A DNA stretch of 64,000 bases from Bacillota bacterium (GCA_029776155.1 JAKOTU010000068.1:1-64000), one strand, 5' to 3'. Positions 34,675 to 43,938 are shown, counted from the first letter of the stretch. Program-made: numbers and translations. The notes: a model not told the origin generated them from the letters alone.

Positions 34675-35859
34675 GTGCAGCTGCTTTTCAAGGCGGCAGT
34701 GGTTGCTTTTGCCGGCTGTGTGGCTGGCCGGCTGGCTAGATCGGCGCGGCTGTCCAAACTCGTCGGTTACTTAGTCGTGGGGCTCCTGTTGGGCCCTTCA
34801 CTGCTGCGCGTGATTTCCAGCGCTGATCTTGCTGCTCTCCTGGTCGTGGGGGAAGTGGCTTTAGCTTTTGTATCCTTTCAGATCGGCAGTGAGCTAGTGG
34901 TTAAGGATCTGCGTGAGATGGGTAAGGCCTTCTCAGCCATCGCCCTTGGTGAGGTGGCGGGGGCCGTTTTTGCTGTTTTTGCCCTCCTTTATTTCCCCCT
35001 TAAGCAGGATTTTGTGCTCAGCTTGATCCTGGCTGCGGCAGCTGTGGGCACCGCGCCCGCGGCGGCCCTGATGATCATGCGCCAGTATCGGGCCAGGGGC
35101 CCTGTGGCCACCACCCTGCTGCCCGTGGTAGCCCTCAACGGGGTGTTGGGCGTGCTTTTATTTGCCTTGGCCCTTGCTCTGGCCAAGGTCCATCTAGCTG
35201 CCCAGAGCGGTGTTTACAGCTGGTGGCAGCTGATCAGTCAGCCCGTGTGGGAGCTGGGGGGCAGCCTGCTGTTGGGTGCCATCTTAGGTGTAGTCCTGGC
35301 CTTCTTAGGTAAACAGGCGGGGGATACGGATGAGCTGTTGATCATCAGCCTCACCCTCATTGTCATTTCAGCCGGGGCTGCCCACTTTTTAGGCCTCTCA
35401 CCCCTTTTGACCAACATTACGGTGGGGATCATCCTGGCCAATCTGAGCCGCACGGCCAACCGGGTGTCTTTGTGCGTCGGCAGTTTCCTTCCCCCGGTTT
35501 ATCTGCTCTTTTTTGCTCTGGTAGGGGCCAGTTTGAACCTGGATGGTCTGGCGGGTCTGCTGCTTATCGCCGCGGCGTATATCCTCGCCCGGGCGGTGGG
35601 GAAGATTCTGGGCACCTGGGTGGGGGCCAAGGCCGCACAGGCAGAACCCGCTGTCCAGAAGTATTTGGGACTAACCCTCCTGCCCCAAGGGGGAGTGTCC
35701 CTGGCTTTGATTGTCCTGGTCCGTCAGCAGCTGCCCCAGTACAGTACAGTCTTCACCGCGGTGATCGTGTTTAGTGTGCTGCTTTTTGAGCTGATCGGTC
35801 CTAGCCTGGCCCAGCTGGCCTTTGCCAAGGCGGAAGAGGTGGGCAGTATTCTGCGTTAG
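34675..35859 (+). CDS. Cation:proton antiporter (CPA2/Kef-type)
   Basis: 394 residues with about 12 membrane helices and no soluble TrkA domains. Typical CPA2 marks are LSKLVGYLVVGLLLGPSLL, FQIGSEL in the position of the F.aGlel motif and LTNITVGIILANLS. It exchanges Na+ or K+ for H+; the ion is unknown. GTG 34675 has AAGGGGGGG 5 nt upstream, so the apparent extension to 34624 is not used. It is followed 33 nt later by a small soluble protein in the same transcript. Confidence 0.85.
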   Translation: MQLLFKAAVVAFAGCVAGRLARSARLSKLVGYLVVGLLLGPSLLRVISSADLAALLVVGEVALAFVSFQIGSELVVKDLREMGKAFSAIALGEVAGAVFAVFALLYFPLKQDFVLSLILAAAAVGTAPAAALMIMRQYRARGPVATTLLPVVALNGVLGVLLFALALALAKVHLAAQSGVYSWWQLISQPVWELGGSLLLGAILGVVLAFLGKQAGDTDELLIISLTLIVISAGAAHFLGLSPLLTNITVGIILANLSRTANRVSLCVGSFLPPVYLLFFALVGASLNLDGLAGLLLIAAAYILARAVGKILGTWVGAKAAQAEPAVQKYLGLTLLPQGGVSLALIVLVRQQLPQYSTVFTAVIVFSVLLFELIGPSLAQLAFAKAEEVGSILR

Positions 35860-35892
35860 GTTAAGAAGATTAACGCCTAGAGGAGGACGGCT

Positions 35893-36243
35893 ATGTTTGC
35901 CCTGTTCTTAGTGTTGAACGACACCGATTACCTGGACGAGATCCTGGCCCGTTTTGTGGATGTGGGGGTGCAGGGGGCCACCATCCTGGACAGCCAGGGT
36001 ATGGCCAGCGCCTTGGTGAGCAGCCGGGGCCGGGATTATCCCCTCTTTGGGTCCCTGAAAGCCCTGCTGGAAGGAGCCAGGCCCTACAACAAAACCATCT
36101 TTACGGTACTGGACAGTGAAGAGTTAGTGGAAAGAACGGTGGAAGCGGTCCGGGATGTACTAGGTGATGCGGACCATCCCAGCGTGGGCTTCATGTTTTC
36201 GGTACCCATCGGACAAGTGTATGAACTGAAGAGGAGCAAGTAA
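35893..36243 (+). CDS. Small ferredoxin-fold-like (PII-like?) protein cotranscribed with antiporter
   Basis: 116 residues with an apparent beta-alpha-beta repeat: MFALFLVLNDTDYLDEILARFVDVGVQGATILDSQG, then FGSLKALL and KTIFTVLDSEELVERTVEAVRDVLG, ending in a strand FMFSVPIGQVYELKR. The layout (strand-helix-strand with a loop near 40-60) resembles PII-like regulators such as SbtB or DarA, but I cannot confirm it. GAGGAGGACGGCT precedes the ATG. Pairing with a membrane transporter suggests a regulator. A terminator follows. Confidence 0.65.
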   Translation: MFALFLVLNDTDYLDEILARFVDVGVQGATILDSQGMASALVSSRGRDYPLFGSLKALLEGARPYNKTIFTVLDSEELVERTVEAVRDVLGDADHPSVGFMFSVPIGQVYELKRSK

Positions 36244-36247
36244 CCCC

Positions 36248-36284
36248 AATCCCCACCAGATGCGCTGGAGTGGGGATTTTCCTT
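36248..36284 (+). terminator. Terminator after the antiporter operon
   Basis: AATCCCCAC (36248-36256) pairs with GTGGGGATT (36270-36278), followed by TTCCTT. Confidence 0.75.
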
Positions 36285-36396
36285 GTTGGTCTTGTGGGGG
36301 TCTGCTTCGAATAAATTAGGTTGGAATCGCAATAAGGCGCAGGAATCCCGGGAAGGGGCGGTGAACTGATTTTTCAAGACGGATAGGGGTGGAACC

Positions 36397-37083
36397 ATGA
36401 AGTGCTTCTGTCAAGGACAGACAGAAACGTGCATCGATAGGGTGCCCATCTTTCACAGCCTCGATCAAGAAGAAAAACGGGAAGTGGCCCAGATCACCCG
36501 GCAGAAAAACGTGGAAAAGGGCGAGCTCATCTACGCCATGGGCGATGAAGTGCACAGCCTGTTTGTGATCCACTCCGGCTTGGTGAAGACTTACCGCTTG
36601 AGCGATACGGGCAGGGAACAGGTCCTGCGGGTGATGAAGCCGGGGGATTTTCTGGGAGAGTTAGCCCTGTTCAGCCCTTCCCCCATGCAGCATTTTGCTG
36701 AGGCCTTGGAGCCGTGCACGATGTGCATGATCGAGGCCGCTCCTCTGCGCCAGCTTATGGCGAAGTACCCCAGCATCGCCTTTAAGGTGCTGGAAGAGCT
36801 AACGGCCAGGCTGGAGCGGACGGAACAGCTCCTCGAGGATATCAGCCTGCATTCGGTGGAACGGCGCTTGGCCCAGGCGCTTCTGGACTTGAGCGGGGAG
36901 GGCAGTGTAGTTGAGCTGGCCGTGAGCAAAAAGGATCTCGCGTCCCAACTGGGGATGACCAGCGAGACCCTCAGCCGCAAGCTTTCCCAGTTTGAAGCCG
37001 AGGGCTGGATCGAACAGAGTGGTCAGCGGCGGATTGTGATCAAAAATCGGCGCGGTTTGGAGGGAGTTCTGGAAGGTGGGTAA
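36397..37083 (+). CDS. Crp/Fnr-family transcriptional regulator with Cys-rich N-terminus
   Basis: 228 residues: cyclic-nucleotide-type beta barrel (about 20-130), dimer helix and a C-terminal winged helix (KKDLASQLGMTSETLSRKLSQFE, about 180-202). The N-terminus MKCFCQGQTETC has three cysteines (3, 5, 12) and two more lie at 109/112 (EPCTMC). That arrangement suggests redox or Fe-S sensing as in FNR rather than cAMP binding; the arginine of the cAMP phosphate loop is not evident. AGGGGTGGAACC precedes the ATG. Its end overlaps the next gene by 8 nt. Confidence 0.88.
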   Translation: MKCFCQGQTETCIDRVPIFHSLDQEEKREVAQITRQKNVEKGELIYAMGDEVHSLFVIHSGLVKTYRLSDTGREQVLRVMKPGDFLGELALFSPSPMQHFAEALEPCTMCMIEAAPLRQLMAKYPSIAFKVLEELTARLERTEQLLEDISLHSVERRLAQALLDLSGEGSVVELAVSKKDLASQLGMTSETLSRKLSQFEAEGWIEQSGQRRIVIKNRRGLEGVLEGG

Positions 37084-37888
37084 AGAAAAGGGGTTCTGGT
37101 ATCGCTTAGGAAGCGGTTTCCTGCTGGGACTGGCCATGGTGGTGCCGGGCGTGAGCGGAGGGGTGTTGGCCATGGCTTTGGGGCTGTACGAGCCCATTGT
37201 GGCCGCCATTGCCAAGCCGCTGGAGAACTGGCGGGAGCACCTAAAGCTCTTTGTACCCTTGGCAGTCGGCGCGGGAGCCTGTGTCCTGCTGACCAGCAGG
37301 GCCCTGCAGTTTTTCTTTACCCGTTACCACCTGCCCACCGTGTATTTTTTCTTCGGCCTGGTGCTGGCGGGTCTGCCGGCTGTACTGCGCCTGGCCAATG
37401 CCCAAGGTTTTGGGCTGTCCCACGCCCTGAGCTTGGTGGGCGGGATGGCTCTGCTGCTTGTGGTGGGTGGGCTGCCTGCTGCGAGCGGTCCGCGCTGGGC
37501 CAGTCTGGGCCTGCTCGCCTACGCGGTGAAGGGCGGACTGGTGGGAGCGGCCCTGGTTATTCCCGGTCTGAGCGTGTCCATGCTGCTTTTGGCCTTGGGC
37601 ATCTATGAAGAGCTGCTGGGGGCAGTGGCCCAGCTTAACTTAGGGATTCTCCTTCCCGCGGCGCTGGGGTTTGTCCCCGGCCTGATCCTCGCTTCCAAAG
37701 GGATGAACTTTCTGTTTGAGCGCAGGTGCGGTCAAATCTACTACGCCATCCTGGGGCTCATGTTGGGTTCTTTGGGTGCCGCCTTTCCAGGTTTTCCCCG
37801 CTGGGGCCTGGAGTGGGCGCTGTGTTTAGTCCTCTTTGCCTGCGGGGTGTGGATCGCCTCGCTGTTTAACCGACACAACAAAGACTAG
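37076..37888 (+). CDS. DUF368/PopT-family undecaprenyl-phosphate translocase (probable)
   Basis: 270 residues with about eight to nine membrane helices. The N-terminal GSGFLLGLAMVVPGVSGGVLAMALGLYEP and the internal repeat VGAALVIPGLSVSMLLLALGIYEE are the two conserved halves of DUF368. Proteins of this family (PopT), like DedA/UptA, have been shown to recycle undecaprenyl phosphate across the membrane for wall synthesis. GTG start overlaps the regulator's last codons, so the two are coupled. Confidence 0.85.
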   Translation: MGKEKGFWYRLGSGFLLGLAMVVPGVSGGVLAMALGLYEPIVAAIAKPLENWREHLKLFVPLAVGAGACVLLTSRALQFFFTRYHLPTVYFFFGLVLAGLPAVLRLANAQGFGLSHALSLVGGMALLLVVGGLPAASGPRWASLGLLAYAVKGGLVGAALVIPGLSVSMLLLALGIYEELLGAVAQLNLGILLPAALGFVPGLILASKGMNFLFERRCGQIYYAILGLMLGSLGAAFPGFPRWGLEWALCLVLFACGVWIASLFNRHNKD

Positions 37889-37899
37889 GGGTGTTGCCA

Positions 37900-38562
37900 G
37901 TGCTTAAGCTAGAGGAATTCTTCAGTCTGGAAGGTTGTCCGGTGGCAGATCTGTTCACAGATGTGGTCTATCCTTGGGAAGCGATTCCCCGCATTGGCGA
38001 GTTTCTGGAGCGCTTGCTGGAGGAGAAGCGGTCCACCTACCGGGAGATCGCACCTGGCGTTTGGGTAGGGGAAGGCACCACGGTGGCGGAGACGGCCACC
38101 CTCCATGGCCCAGCCGTTTTCGGCAGGGACTGCGAAATCAGGCCCAACGCCTTTGTGCGGGGCAATGTGATTGCCGGTGACGGGGTGGTCCTGGGCAATG
38201 CCAGCGAAGTAAAGCAGGCCATTTTGTTCTCGGGGGTGCAGCTGCCCCACTTCAATTACGTGGGCGACTCCATTTTGGGGCGGGGTGCGCACTTGGGGGC
38301 GGGGTCGATCATCTCCAACTTCAAGTCCACCAAGGAGCCAGTTAAGGTGAGGATTGGGGATGTGGTCATCGAGACCAGCATGCGCAAATTCGGAGCCATC
38401 GTGGGTGATGGGGTGGAAGTGGGCTGCAACGCGGTGCTGAACCCAGGAACCTTGGTGGGCAAGGGAAGCTTGATCTATCCCCTCACATCGGTGCGGGGGT
38501 ACATCCCCAGCGGTATGATCTGCAAAGGCCGCGATGAGCTGGTCCCCTACCGCACTAAGTAG
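37900..38562 (+). CDS. Left-handed beta-helix (GlmU C-terminal-like) protein
   Basis: 220 residues. After an N-terminal helical part (about 1-45) come hexapeptide repeats of the GlmU/acyltransferase fold: VWVGEGTTVAETATLHGPAVFGRDCEIRPNAFVRGNVIAGDGVVLGNASEVKQAILF, then HFNYVGDSILGRGAHLGAGSIISNFK. This is the acetyl-CoA/uridylyl fold, but no pyrophosphorylase domain is present. It may acetylate a sugar-1-phosphate; the catalytic His in the PHFNY turn is kept. GTG 37900 has AGGGG 8 nt upstream; a GTG 9 nt earlier is possible. Operon member after DUF368. Confidence 0.8.
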   Translation: MLKLEEFFSLEGCPVADLFTDVVYPWEAIPRIGEFLERLLEEKRSTYREIAPGVWVGEGTTVAETATLHGPAVFGRDCEIRPNAFVRGNVIAGDGVVLGNASEVKQAILFSGVQLPHFNYVGDSILGRGAHLGAGSIISNFKSTKEPVKVRIGDVVIETSMRKFGAIVGDGVEVGCNAVLNPGTLVGKGSLIYPLTSVRGYIPSGMICKGRDELVPYRTK

Positions 38563-39889
38563 CGGAGATCTGCTGTTGCTTACGTGCGGTAGCGGGCGGT
38601 AGGGTCAGGGTAAAGGTGGTTAGTTCAGGTGAGCTGGTGTAGGTGAGGGTGCCCCCCAGCTCTTCTGCTATGCGCTGGCAGATCACCAGACCCCAGCCGT
38701 GGTTGCCGGAAGGATCGGCTTTGGAGGTCACTCCGCCGCGGAAGATCCTTTTGCCCTCCAAGGAGCTGATCTCCGGACCGTTGTTGCTCACACTCAACTG
38801 GCGCCTGCCCTGGCTGTCCACTGACCAGGAGAGGTGGACCAGGGGGTCCTGGCGCCCTTCCACGGCGGCAAAGGCATTGTCCACCAAGTTCATGATCACT
38901 TTGGGCAGCAAGCGCTGCTCGTGGAAATCCTGGGGAGCTTCTGACTGCAGATCCAGGGAGAACGTTATCCCCAGGCGCTCCGCCTCCGCCTGCTTCACCT
39001 GGAGCACCGTGCTCCAGGCATCGTTGGGTAGGGTGGAGTAGTTGTGGCGGTCGGAGAGCTTCGCGGCGCTGTAGGCGATGGCCTGCAGCGCTTCTTCCGT
39101 TTTGCCCATCTGTACATAAGTGGAGATGAGGGTCAGTTCGTTCAGGAGATCGTGGCGCTCCTCCCGGAGGGTGCGCAGGGCTGCATTTTGCACCGAACTT
39201 CTCTTGACATGGTACCGGAGAACCTTTTCATTTCTGCGTTCCCTCTGCACGAATTGATGCAGGATGAACACCAGTATGGGGAAGACAATGAGGCGGATAC
39301 CCAACAGGCTCAGATAGGTACCATCAAGATTGGGCACAGTCCGCAGAACAAGGGCCGTCTGGTGGCAGGAGACAGCCATGGCCAGGAAGATGAGGCACCA
39401 GCCGAAGTAGTGCGAGGGGCTGTAACTCGGTAATCTCTCTGCACCCTTCCGGGTTTCAGTTAACAGGAAGAAACAGGCCAGGATAATGCTGGGTAGGTAA
39501 GCTGTATACTCGGTCTGGGGCCCCAAGAGCCTTACTGCCCAGGTGTTCGGTATGATTGGGAGCAGGTGGTAAGCAAAGAACGGTAGGACAAGGGCTCGGC
39601 CCAGAATTTGGAGGGAAAGGGGGATCAGGTAGGCAAAGAGGGCATCGGGAAACATGCCCGTTTGGAAGATCCACTGGAAGAAAACCAAGTGGGTGAGGGA
39701 CAGCAAAAGGAAGCGCAGTTCCATCAGGGGCAGGAAGCTGGTGACCAGGAGCAGGGCCAAGGTCTGCAGGGCGGCAAAAGCTCCAATCCTCCACCAGTGT
39801 GTAGAGCGGCCAGAGGTGCGCACGGCGCAGTAGATCTGTGCGCAGTGCAGGAAGAAGTGCCCCGCCGCGACCTGGACCCATGCGGCCAT
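38555..39889 (-). CDS. Sensor histidine kinase, Spo0B-like H-box
   Basis: 444 residues: six or seven N-terminal membrane helices (about 1-205), a Spo0B-alpha type dimerisation helix with REERHDLLNELTLISTYVQMGKTEEAL (phosphoacceptor His near 260), and a GHKL ATPase domain (MNLVDNAFAAVEG N-box, HGWGLVICQRIAEELGG G-box). The membrane part resembles Agr/LytS-type sensors and has no extracellular domain. No response regulator lies next to it. The start ATG 39889 has AAGGGGCTGATC upstream. Confidence 0.85.
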   Translation of the reverse strand: MAAWVQVAAGHFFLHCAQIYCAVRTSGRSTHWWRIGAFAALQTLALLLVTSFLPLMELRFLLLSLTHLVFFQWIFQTGMFPDALFAYLIPLSLQILGRALVLPFFAYHLLPIIPNTWAVRLLGPQTEYTAYLPSIILACFFLLTETRKGAERLPSYSPSHYFGWCLIFLAMAVSCHQTALVLRTVPNLDGTYLSLLGIRLIVFPILVFILHQFVQRERRNEKVLRYHVKRSSVQNAALRTLREERHDLLNELTLISTYVQMGKTEEALQAIAYSAAKLSDRHNYSTLPNDAWSTVLQVKQAEAERLGITFSLDLQSEAPQDFHEQRLLPKVIMNLVDNAFAAVEGRQDPLVHLSWSVDSQGRRQLSVSNNGPEISSLEGKRIFRGGVTSKADPSGNHGWGLVICQRIAEELGGTLTYTSSPELTTFTLTLPPATARKQQQISAT

Positions 39890-39987
39890 GAGATCAGCCC
39901 CTTTTGTGCACGAATTCACTAAGGGGCTATTCGACGGAAAATTACCTTTTCCTACCATCAAATTTCATCAACTTATGGCATTTTTTA

Positions 39988-41172
39988 CTACTTGTCCTCT
40001 GCTTTTACCCATATTTCCCGGCGTAAAAGCTCCAGGAACCGCTGCAGGTTGGCGGGATCGGAAAAGAACACTTGGGCCGCGGTGGCACTGCCTCCGCCCC
40101 GGCCGCCCAGGGGCTGGGCCTGTTCTTTCACCAGCTGTCCCAGGGCAGGCCCCTGGGGCAGGTTATGGGCCAAGACCACCCGCCCACCTAGGGTGATCAC
40201 CACCGCGGTCTGGGTGAGGTTGAGGATGGCTCTGGCCAGCTGTTGGGCCTGCTGGATGTCGGCTGCAGGCAGCTCCAGGTAGTAGGGGCCTTCCCCCGCC
40301 CGGACTATTTCCGCGGCCCGGAAGCGGATCATCTCCCCCTGCAGCTCTTCCAGCTGCTTTTCCAGTTCCCGCCTGCGTTCCAGTTCACTTTGGACCCTTG
40401 CTTCCAGCTCCCCTTCAGGGACGCTCAGCAGGGACACTAGGTTGGTGCAGAGCCCATGTTTGTGCCGGTAGTCCGCCAGTGCCCTAGCGCCGCAGAGGAA
40501 GTACACCCTGGTCATCCCCTTGTACTTCTCACTTTTGAGGATCTTCACCAGCCCGATCTGTCCCGTCTTCTGCACGTGCGTTCCTGAGCAGGGGGAATAA
40601 TCGAATCCGTGGATCTCCACAATGCGCAGGGGCCCTTCCCGGTCGGGGATCTTGCGCAGGGGTACATCCTTGAACTCTTCAGGGTAGAGGGTATAGGTGA
40701 GCACCGGCAGATCCTGGAGAATCAACTCGTTGGCCCGCTGCTCCACCTGGCGCTCTTCCTCCCTGGAGAGGAAAGGGGCGGTGATGTCGATGCTGCAGTA
40801 GTCGGCACCTAAGTGGAAGCTTTCTGTCGTGTAAGCGAACTCATCTTGGAAGATGGCGGACAGCAGGTGCTGTCCGCTGTGCTGCTGCATATGATCCAAT
40901 CGCCGCTCCCAATCAAGGACCGCGGTGACCCTGGGGCCGACCACGGGCTCAGGGAGTACGTGGTAGATGGTTCCCTCTGCTTCGTAGACGTCCAGGAGGG
41001 GGATCCCGTTTATGGTCCCCAGGTCGTGGGGTTGACCGCCACCGGTGGGGTAGAAAATGGTTTCAGCCAGCACCACGATTGACTTATCTCCTTCTTGCCG
41101 CTGGGCCACTATATCCGTGTGCAGTTCGCGCAGTAGAGGTTGGGTGTAGTAGAGCCTAGAGATGGTAATCAC
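39988..41172 (-). CDS. AlaX-type alanyl-tRNA editing protein with DHHA1 domain
   Basis: 394 residues: an N-terminal AlaRS-like editing domain with zinc ligands HSGQH and CSGTH, GGGQPHDLG, a coiled coil (about 245-285, ELERRRELEKQLEELQGEM) and a C-terminal DHHA1 domain (about 300-390, GGRGGGSATAAQVFF). It clears Ser or Gly from mischarged tRNA-Ala in trans. Start GTG 41172 is placed after the upstream stop, with GGAAAG just before it; ATC 41163 is an alternative. The 51-nt extension to 41223 is rejected. Confidence 0.9.
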   Translation of the reverse strand: MITISRLYYTQPLLRELHTDIVAQRQEGDKSIVVLAETIFYPTGGGQPHDLGTINGIPLLDVYEAEGTIYHVLPEPVVGPRVTAVLDWERRLDHMQQHSGQHLLSAIFQDEFAYTTESFHLGADYCSIDITAPFLSREEERQVEQRANELILQDLPVLTYTLYPEEFKDVPLRKIPDREGPLRIVEIHGFDYSPCSGTHVQKTGQIGLVKILKSEKYKGMTRVYFLCGARALADYRHKHGLCTNLVSLLSVPEGELEARVQSELERRRELEKQLEELQGEMIRFRAAEIVRAGEGPYYLELPAADIQQAQQLARAILNLTQTAVVITLGGRVVLAHNLPQGPALGQLVKEQAQPLGGRGGGSATAAQVFFSDPANLQRFLELLRREIWVKAEDK

Positions 41173-41183
41173 TCGCTTTCCGA

Positions 41184-42041
41184 TCAGTGGGGAATGGTGG
41201 CACTGGGTTTCTGTTTGTACCAACCCAGCTTAGTGAAGACGAAGGGTGCCCCAAGGCTGGCCCACAGGCCCAACAAGGCGTAGCGCACCACCACGCTCAA
41301 GCCTGCTGGCAGCCAGCCCACCACAGGCTTCAGGGCAACGCGCAGGAAAAAGAGAACTCCCAGGCCCAGCACTGCTTTGGCTAGGTTCTGGACGGGTGTG
41401 GCCGCTTCTTGGAAGCCCACATACAGGAGCTCCAACCTGTAGCCAATGAGGGCGCCCAGCAGAAAACCCACGGTCAAGGGTCCATCGCCGGTTGGATGGA
41501 TCAGATAAAGGATGGCCGCGGCTAGGCAGGAGCCCACCACCCATGTGCTTAGGCCAACTTGGAGCAGATCTTTATCGGCCACCAAGGAGTAGGCGCAGAG
41601 GAGCAGCACACCAATGACCACTCCCCCCAGCACATCAACTGGCCAGTGTACTCCCAGGTAGAGGCGGGATAGGCTGATCAAGAAGATCAACACCGCGGAG
41701 CCGATCCACGCCTGGCGGGTTTTCAGCTTGAGGGCTAAAAAGCCCCAAAAGGCGGTGCTGCCCTGGGCGTGACCGCTGGGAAAAGAGTACCCTTCTTGGG
41801 TGACCAGGCGCAGTTCCCTAGGGGGACGCGCTGTTTGGAAAATGTGTTTTAGGCCTGAGTTGATGTAGGCGGAGAGGCTGAAAAACACGGCGAAGCGAAA
41901 CCCAAAGTGTTTGCTCACTAACCAGTAAATGAGGGGCAGGGCCAGCATGTAAAACTCCACGGAACCCAAGTTGGTTACAGCCCGGAAAAAGGCTGTGAGG
42001 ACCGGATTTCCGTGTTCCTGCAGCCAGAGAATTACGGCCAT
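41184..42041 (-). CDS. PAP2-family membrane phosphatase
   Basis: 285 residues with about seven helices. The three PAP2 motifs are complete: KHIFQTARP near 64-72, YSFPSGHAQGS near 85-95, and SRLYLGVHWPVDVLGG near 123-138. Members dephosphorylate phosphatidic acid or undecaprenyl pyrophosphate. GAAGGAGG precedes the ATG. It forms an operon with AlaX 11 nt downstream. Confidence 0.9.
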   Translation of the reverse strand: MAVILWLQEHGNPVLTAFFRAVTNLGSVEFYMLALPLIYWLVSKHFGFRFAVFFSLSAYINSGLKHIFQTARPPRELRLVTQEGYSFPSGHAQGSTAFWGFLALKLKTRQAWIGSAVLIFLISLSRLYLGVHWPVDVLGGVVIGVLLLCAYSLVADKDLLQVGLSTWVVGSCLAAAILYLIHPTGDGPLTVGFLLGALIGYRLELLYVGFQEAATPVQNLAKAVLGLGVLFFLRVALKPVVGWLPAGLSVVVRYALLGLWASLGAPFVFTKLGWYKQKPSATIPH

Positions 42042-42125
42042 GGAACGCAGCCTCCTTCAGTTGGTTTGCCTTTGTATTCGTAAGGTAGGCAGCCTTTTCC
42101 TGCCTGTAGGGGTGTGGATAAAAGG

Positions 42126-42152
42126 ACAGGCCCAGGTGCCTCCTGGGCCTGT
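42126..42152 (-). terminator. Terminator after the ABC exporter pair
   Basis: 11-bp perfect stem (42126-42136 with 42142-42152); on the minus strand CCTTTTATCC follows, ending the exporter transcript. Confidence 0.7.
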
Positions 42153-42156
42153 TTGC

Positions 42157-43938
42157 TTAGGTTTCCTGAAACTGATTGGTGTACAAGCGGTAGTAATAAC
42201 CCCTTTTCTTGAGCAGTTCCCCGTGGGTACCCTGCTCCAGTACTCGGCCGTCCCGGATCACCAAGATCATATCGGCAAAACGCACCGTGGAAAGCCTGTG
42301 GGCGATGATGAAGCTGGTGCGCCCCTTGAGTACTGTTTCCATGGCTTGCTGAATGAGCCGTTCCGTTTCCGTGTCGATGGAGGAAGTGGCTTCATCCAAG
42401 ATGAAGATGGCCGGATCGGCCAGAATGGCCCGGGCAAAGGAGATGAGCTGCTTTTGACCGGTGGAGAGCAACCCGCCCCCTTCACCAACCTCCGTGTCGT
42501 AACCCTTTGGGAGCCGCATGATGAACTCATGCGCGTTTACCAGCTTAGCGGCCCGTTCCACTTCTTCATCGGTGGCGGTGAGCCTGCCGTAGCGGATGTT
42601 CTCCCGGATCGTTCCCGAAAAGAGGTGGGGGTTTTGCAGCACACATCCTAGGCTGCTCTGCAGCCAAGCCAAGGGCCGTTCCCGGTAATCCACTCCGTCG
42701 ATGAGAATGCGTCCCGCGGTGGGTTCGTAAAACCGGCAGACCAAGTTGACGATGGTGCTTTTCCCCGAGCCCGTTTCGCCCACCAGGGCCACCACCTGCC
42801 CCGGTTGCACCTCTAAGTTGAAGTTCTCCAGCACCGGTTCCTGGGGGTTGTAGGCAAAGGATACGTGTTCAAAGCGAATAGCTCCCCGCAGCTTGGGCCA
42901 GTCGTTCTTCAGCCCCGGCCGATCTTGGATTTCGGGTACCGTGTTCAGCAGGCCCATCACCCGCTCGGCCGCCGCATGGGCCATCTGGAGCTCCGCGAAG
43001 ATCCTGGCGATTTCCCGCACCGGTTCGAAGAACTGGCCTGCGTAGGAGATAAAGGCGGCCAGAACCCCGTAGCTGATGGTGCCCAACGCCACCCCGGTGC
43101 CGCCCCGCCAGAGGGTAAGGGCCGTGCCCACACTAGAGAGGACCAATACAATGGGCATGAACAAAGCGGAGAAGGTCGCCGCCCGGATGCTCATGGCCCG
43201 GTGGCTGGTGGTGAGTTCCTGAAACTCTTCTAGGTTTTTTTCCTCCCGGCTGAGGATCTTGGTTGTGGTGGCACCCTGGATCCCTTCACTAAAGGCCCCC
43301 GTGATGCGGGAGTTCAAGCGGCGCACCTCCCGATAAGCCCGGAGAATCTGCCCCTGGAAGTACAGGCTGGCCACAGCCAGGGGCGGGATGACTACCATGG
43401 TCAGGAGGGCCAGGCGCCAGTTCAAGGCCAGCATGACTGCGGAGTAAAGCAGCATGGCCGCGGCACCCCAGAGCAGATCGATTAAGCTCCAGGAAACGAT
43501 CTCCCCTAGCCGCGACGCATCACTGGTCAGCCGAGCCAACAGCCAGCCGCTGGCCCGCTTGTCGAAGAAGGAAAAGGAGAGCCTCTGCAGGTGGATGAAC
43601 CCCTCATTGCGGATGGTGTAGGTGAGGCCCGACTCCACCTTCCCGGCCATGGCGATGAACAGGTAGAGGTTCAGGGACTGGAACACCACCAAGCCGGCAA
43701 AGGCGGCCGCGAACCAGGCCAGTCCCTCGGTTGTTTGGGGGATGACAAAGCGATCCAGGGCAATTTTGGTCATGTAGGGGAAGGCCGCATCGCCCGCGGC
43801 CAGGGCGACGGTGCTGACAATGGACAGTCCAATGTAGCGCCGGTAGGGGCGGGCCAGGCGTAGAATCTGGCGCCACAGTCCCAGATCTATTTTGTCCGCA
43901 TGGACTTCCTCTTGCCATTCGGGCTGCAACTCAATCAC
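42157..43938 (-). CDS. ABC exporter subunit with consensus Walker B and variant signature
   Basis: 593 residues: six-helix transmembrane domain (about 25-315) fused to an ATPase domain. Walker A GETGSGKST (387-395), signature LSTGQ (491-495, departing from LSGGQ), Walker B FILDE (512-516) with the catalytic Glu present. It pairs with the adjacent exporter gene (overlap 8 nt), which is complementary: normal signature but Asp in place of the catalytic Glu. That asymmetry is typical of heterodimeric multidrug-type exporters such as BmrCD or TM287/288. Substrate unknown. Confidence 0.92.
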   Translation of the reverse strand: MIELQPEWQEEVHADKIDLGLWRQILRLARPYRRYIGLSIVSTVALAAGDAAFPYMTKIALDRFVIPQTTEGLAWFAAAFAGLVVFQSLNLYLFIAMAGKVESGLTYTIRNEGFIHLQRLSFSFFDKRASGWLLARLTSDASRLGEIVSWSLIDLLWGAAAMLLYSAVMLALNWRLALLTMVVIPPLAVASLYFQGQILRAYREVRRLNSRITGAFSEGIQGATTTKILSREEKNLEEFQELTTSHRAMSIRAATFSALFMPIVLVLSSVGTALTLWRGGTGVALGTISYGVLAAFISYAGQFFEPVREIARIFAELQMAHAAAERVMGLLNTVPEIQDRPGLKNDWPKLRGAIRFEHVSFAYNPQEPVLENFNLEVQPGQVVALVGETGSGKSTIVNLVCRFYEPTAGRILIDGVDYRERPLAWLQSSLGCVLQNPHLFSGTIRENIRYGRLTATDEEVERAAKLVNAHEFIMRLPKGYDTEVGEGGGLLSTGQKQLISFARAILADPAIFILDEATSSIDTETERLIQQAMETVLKGRTSFIIAHRLSTVRFADMILVIRDGRVLEQGTHGELLKKRGYYYRLYTNQFQET

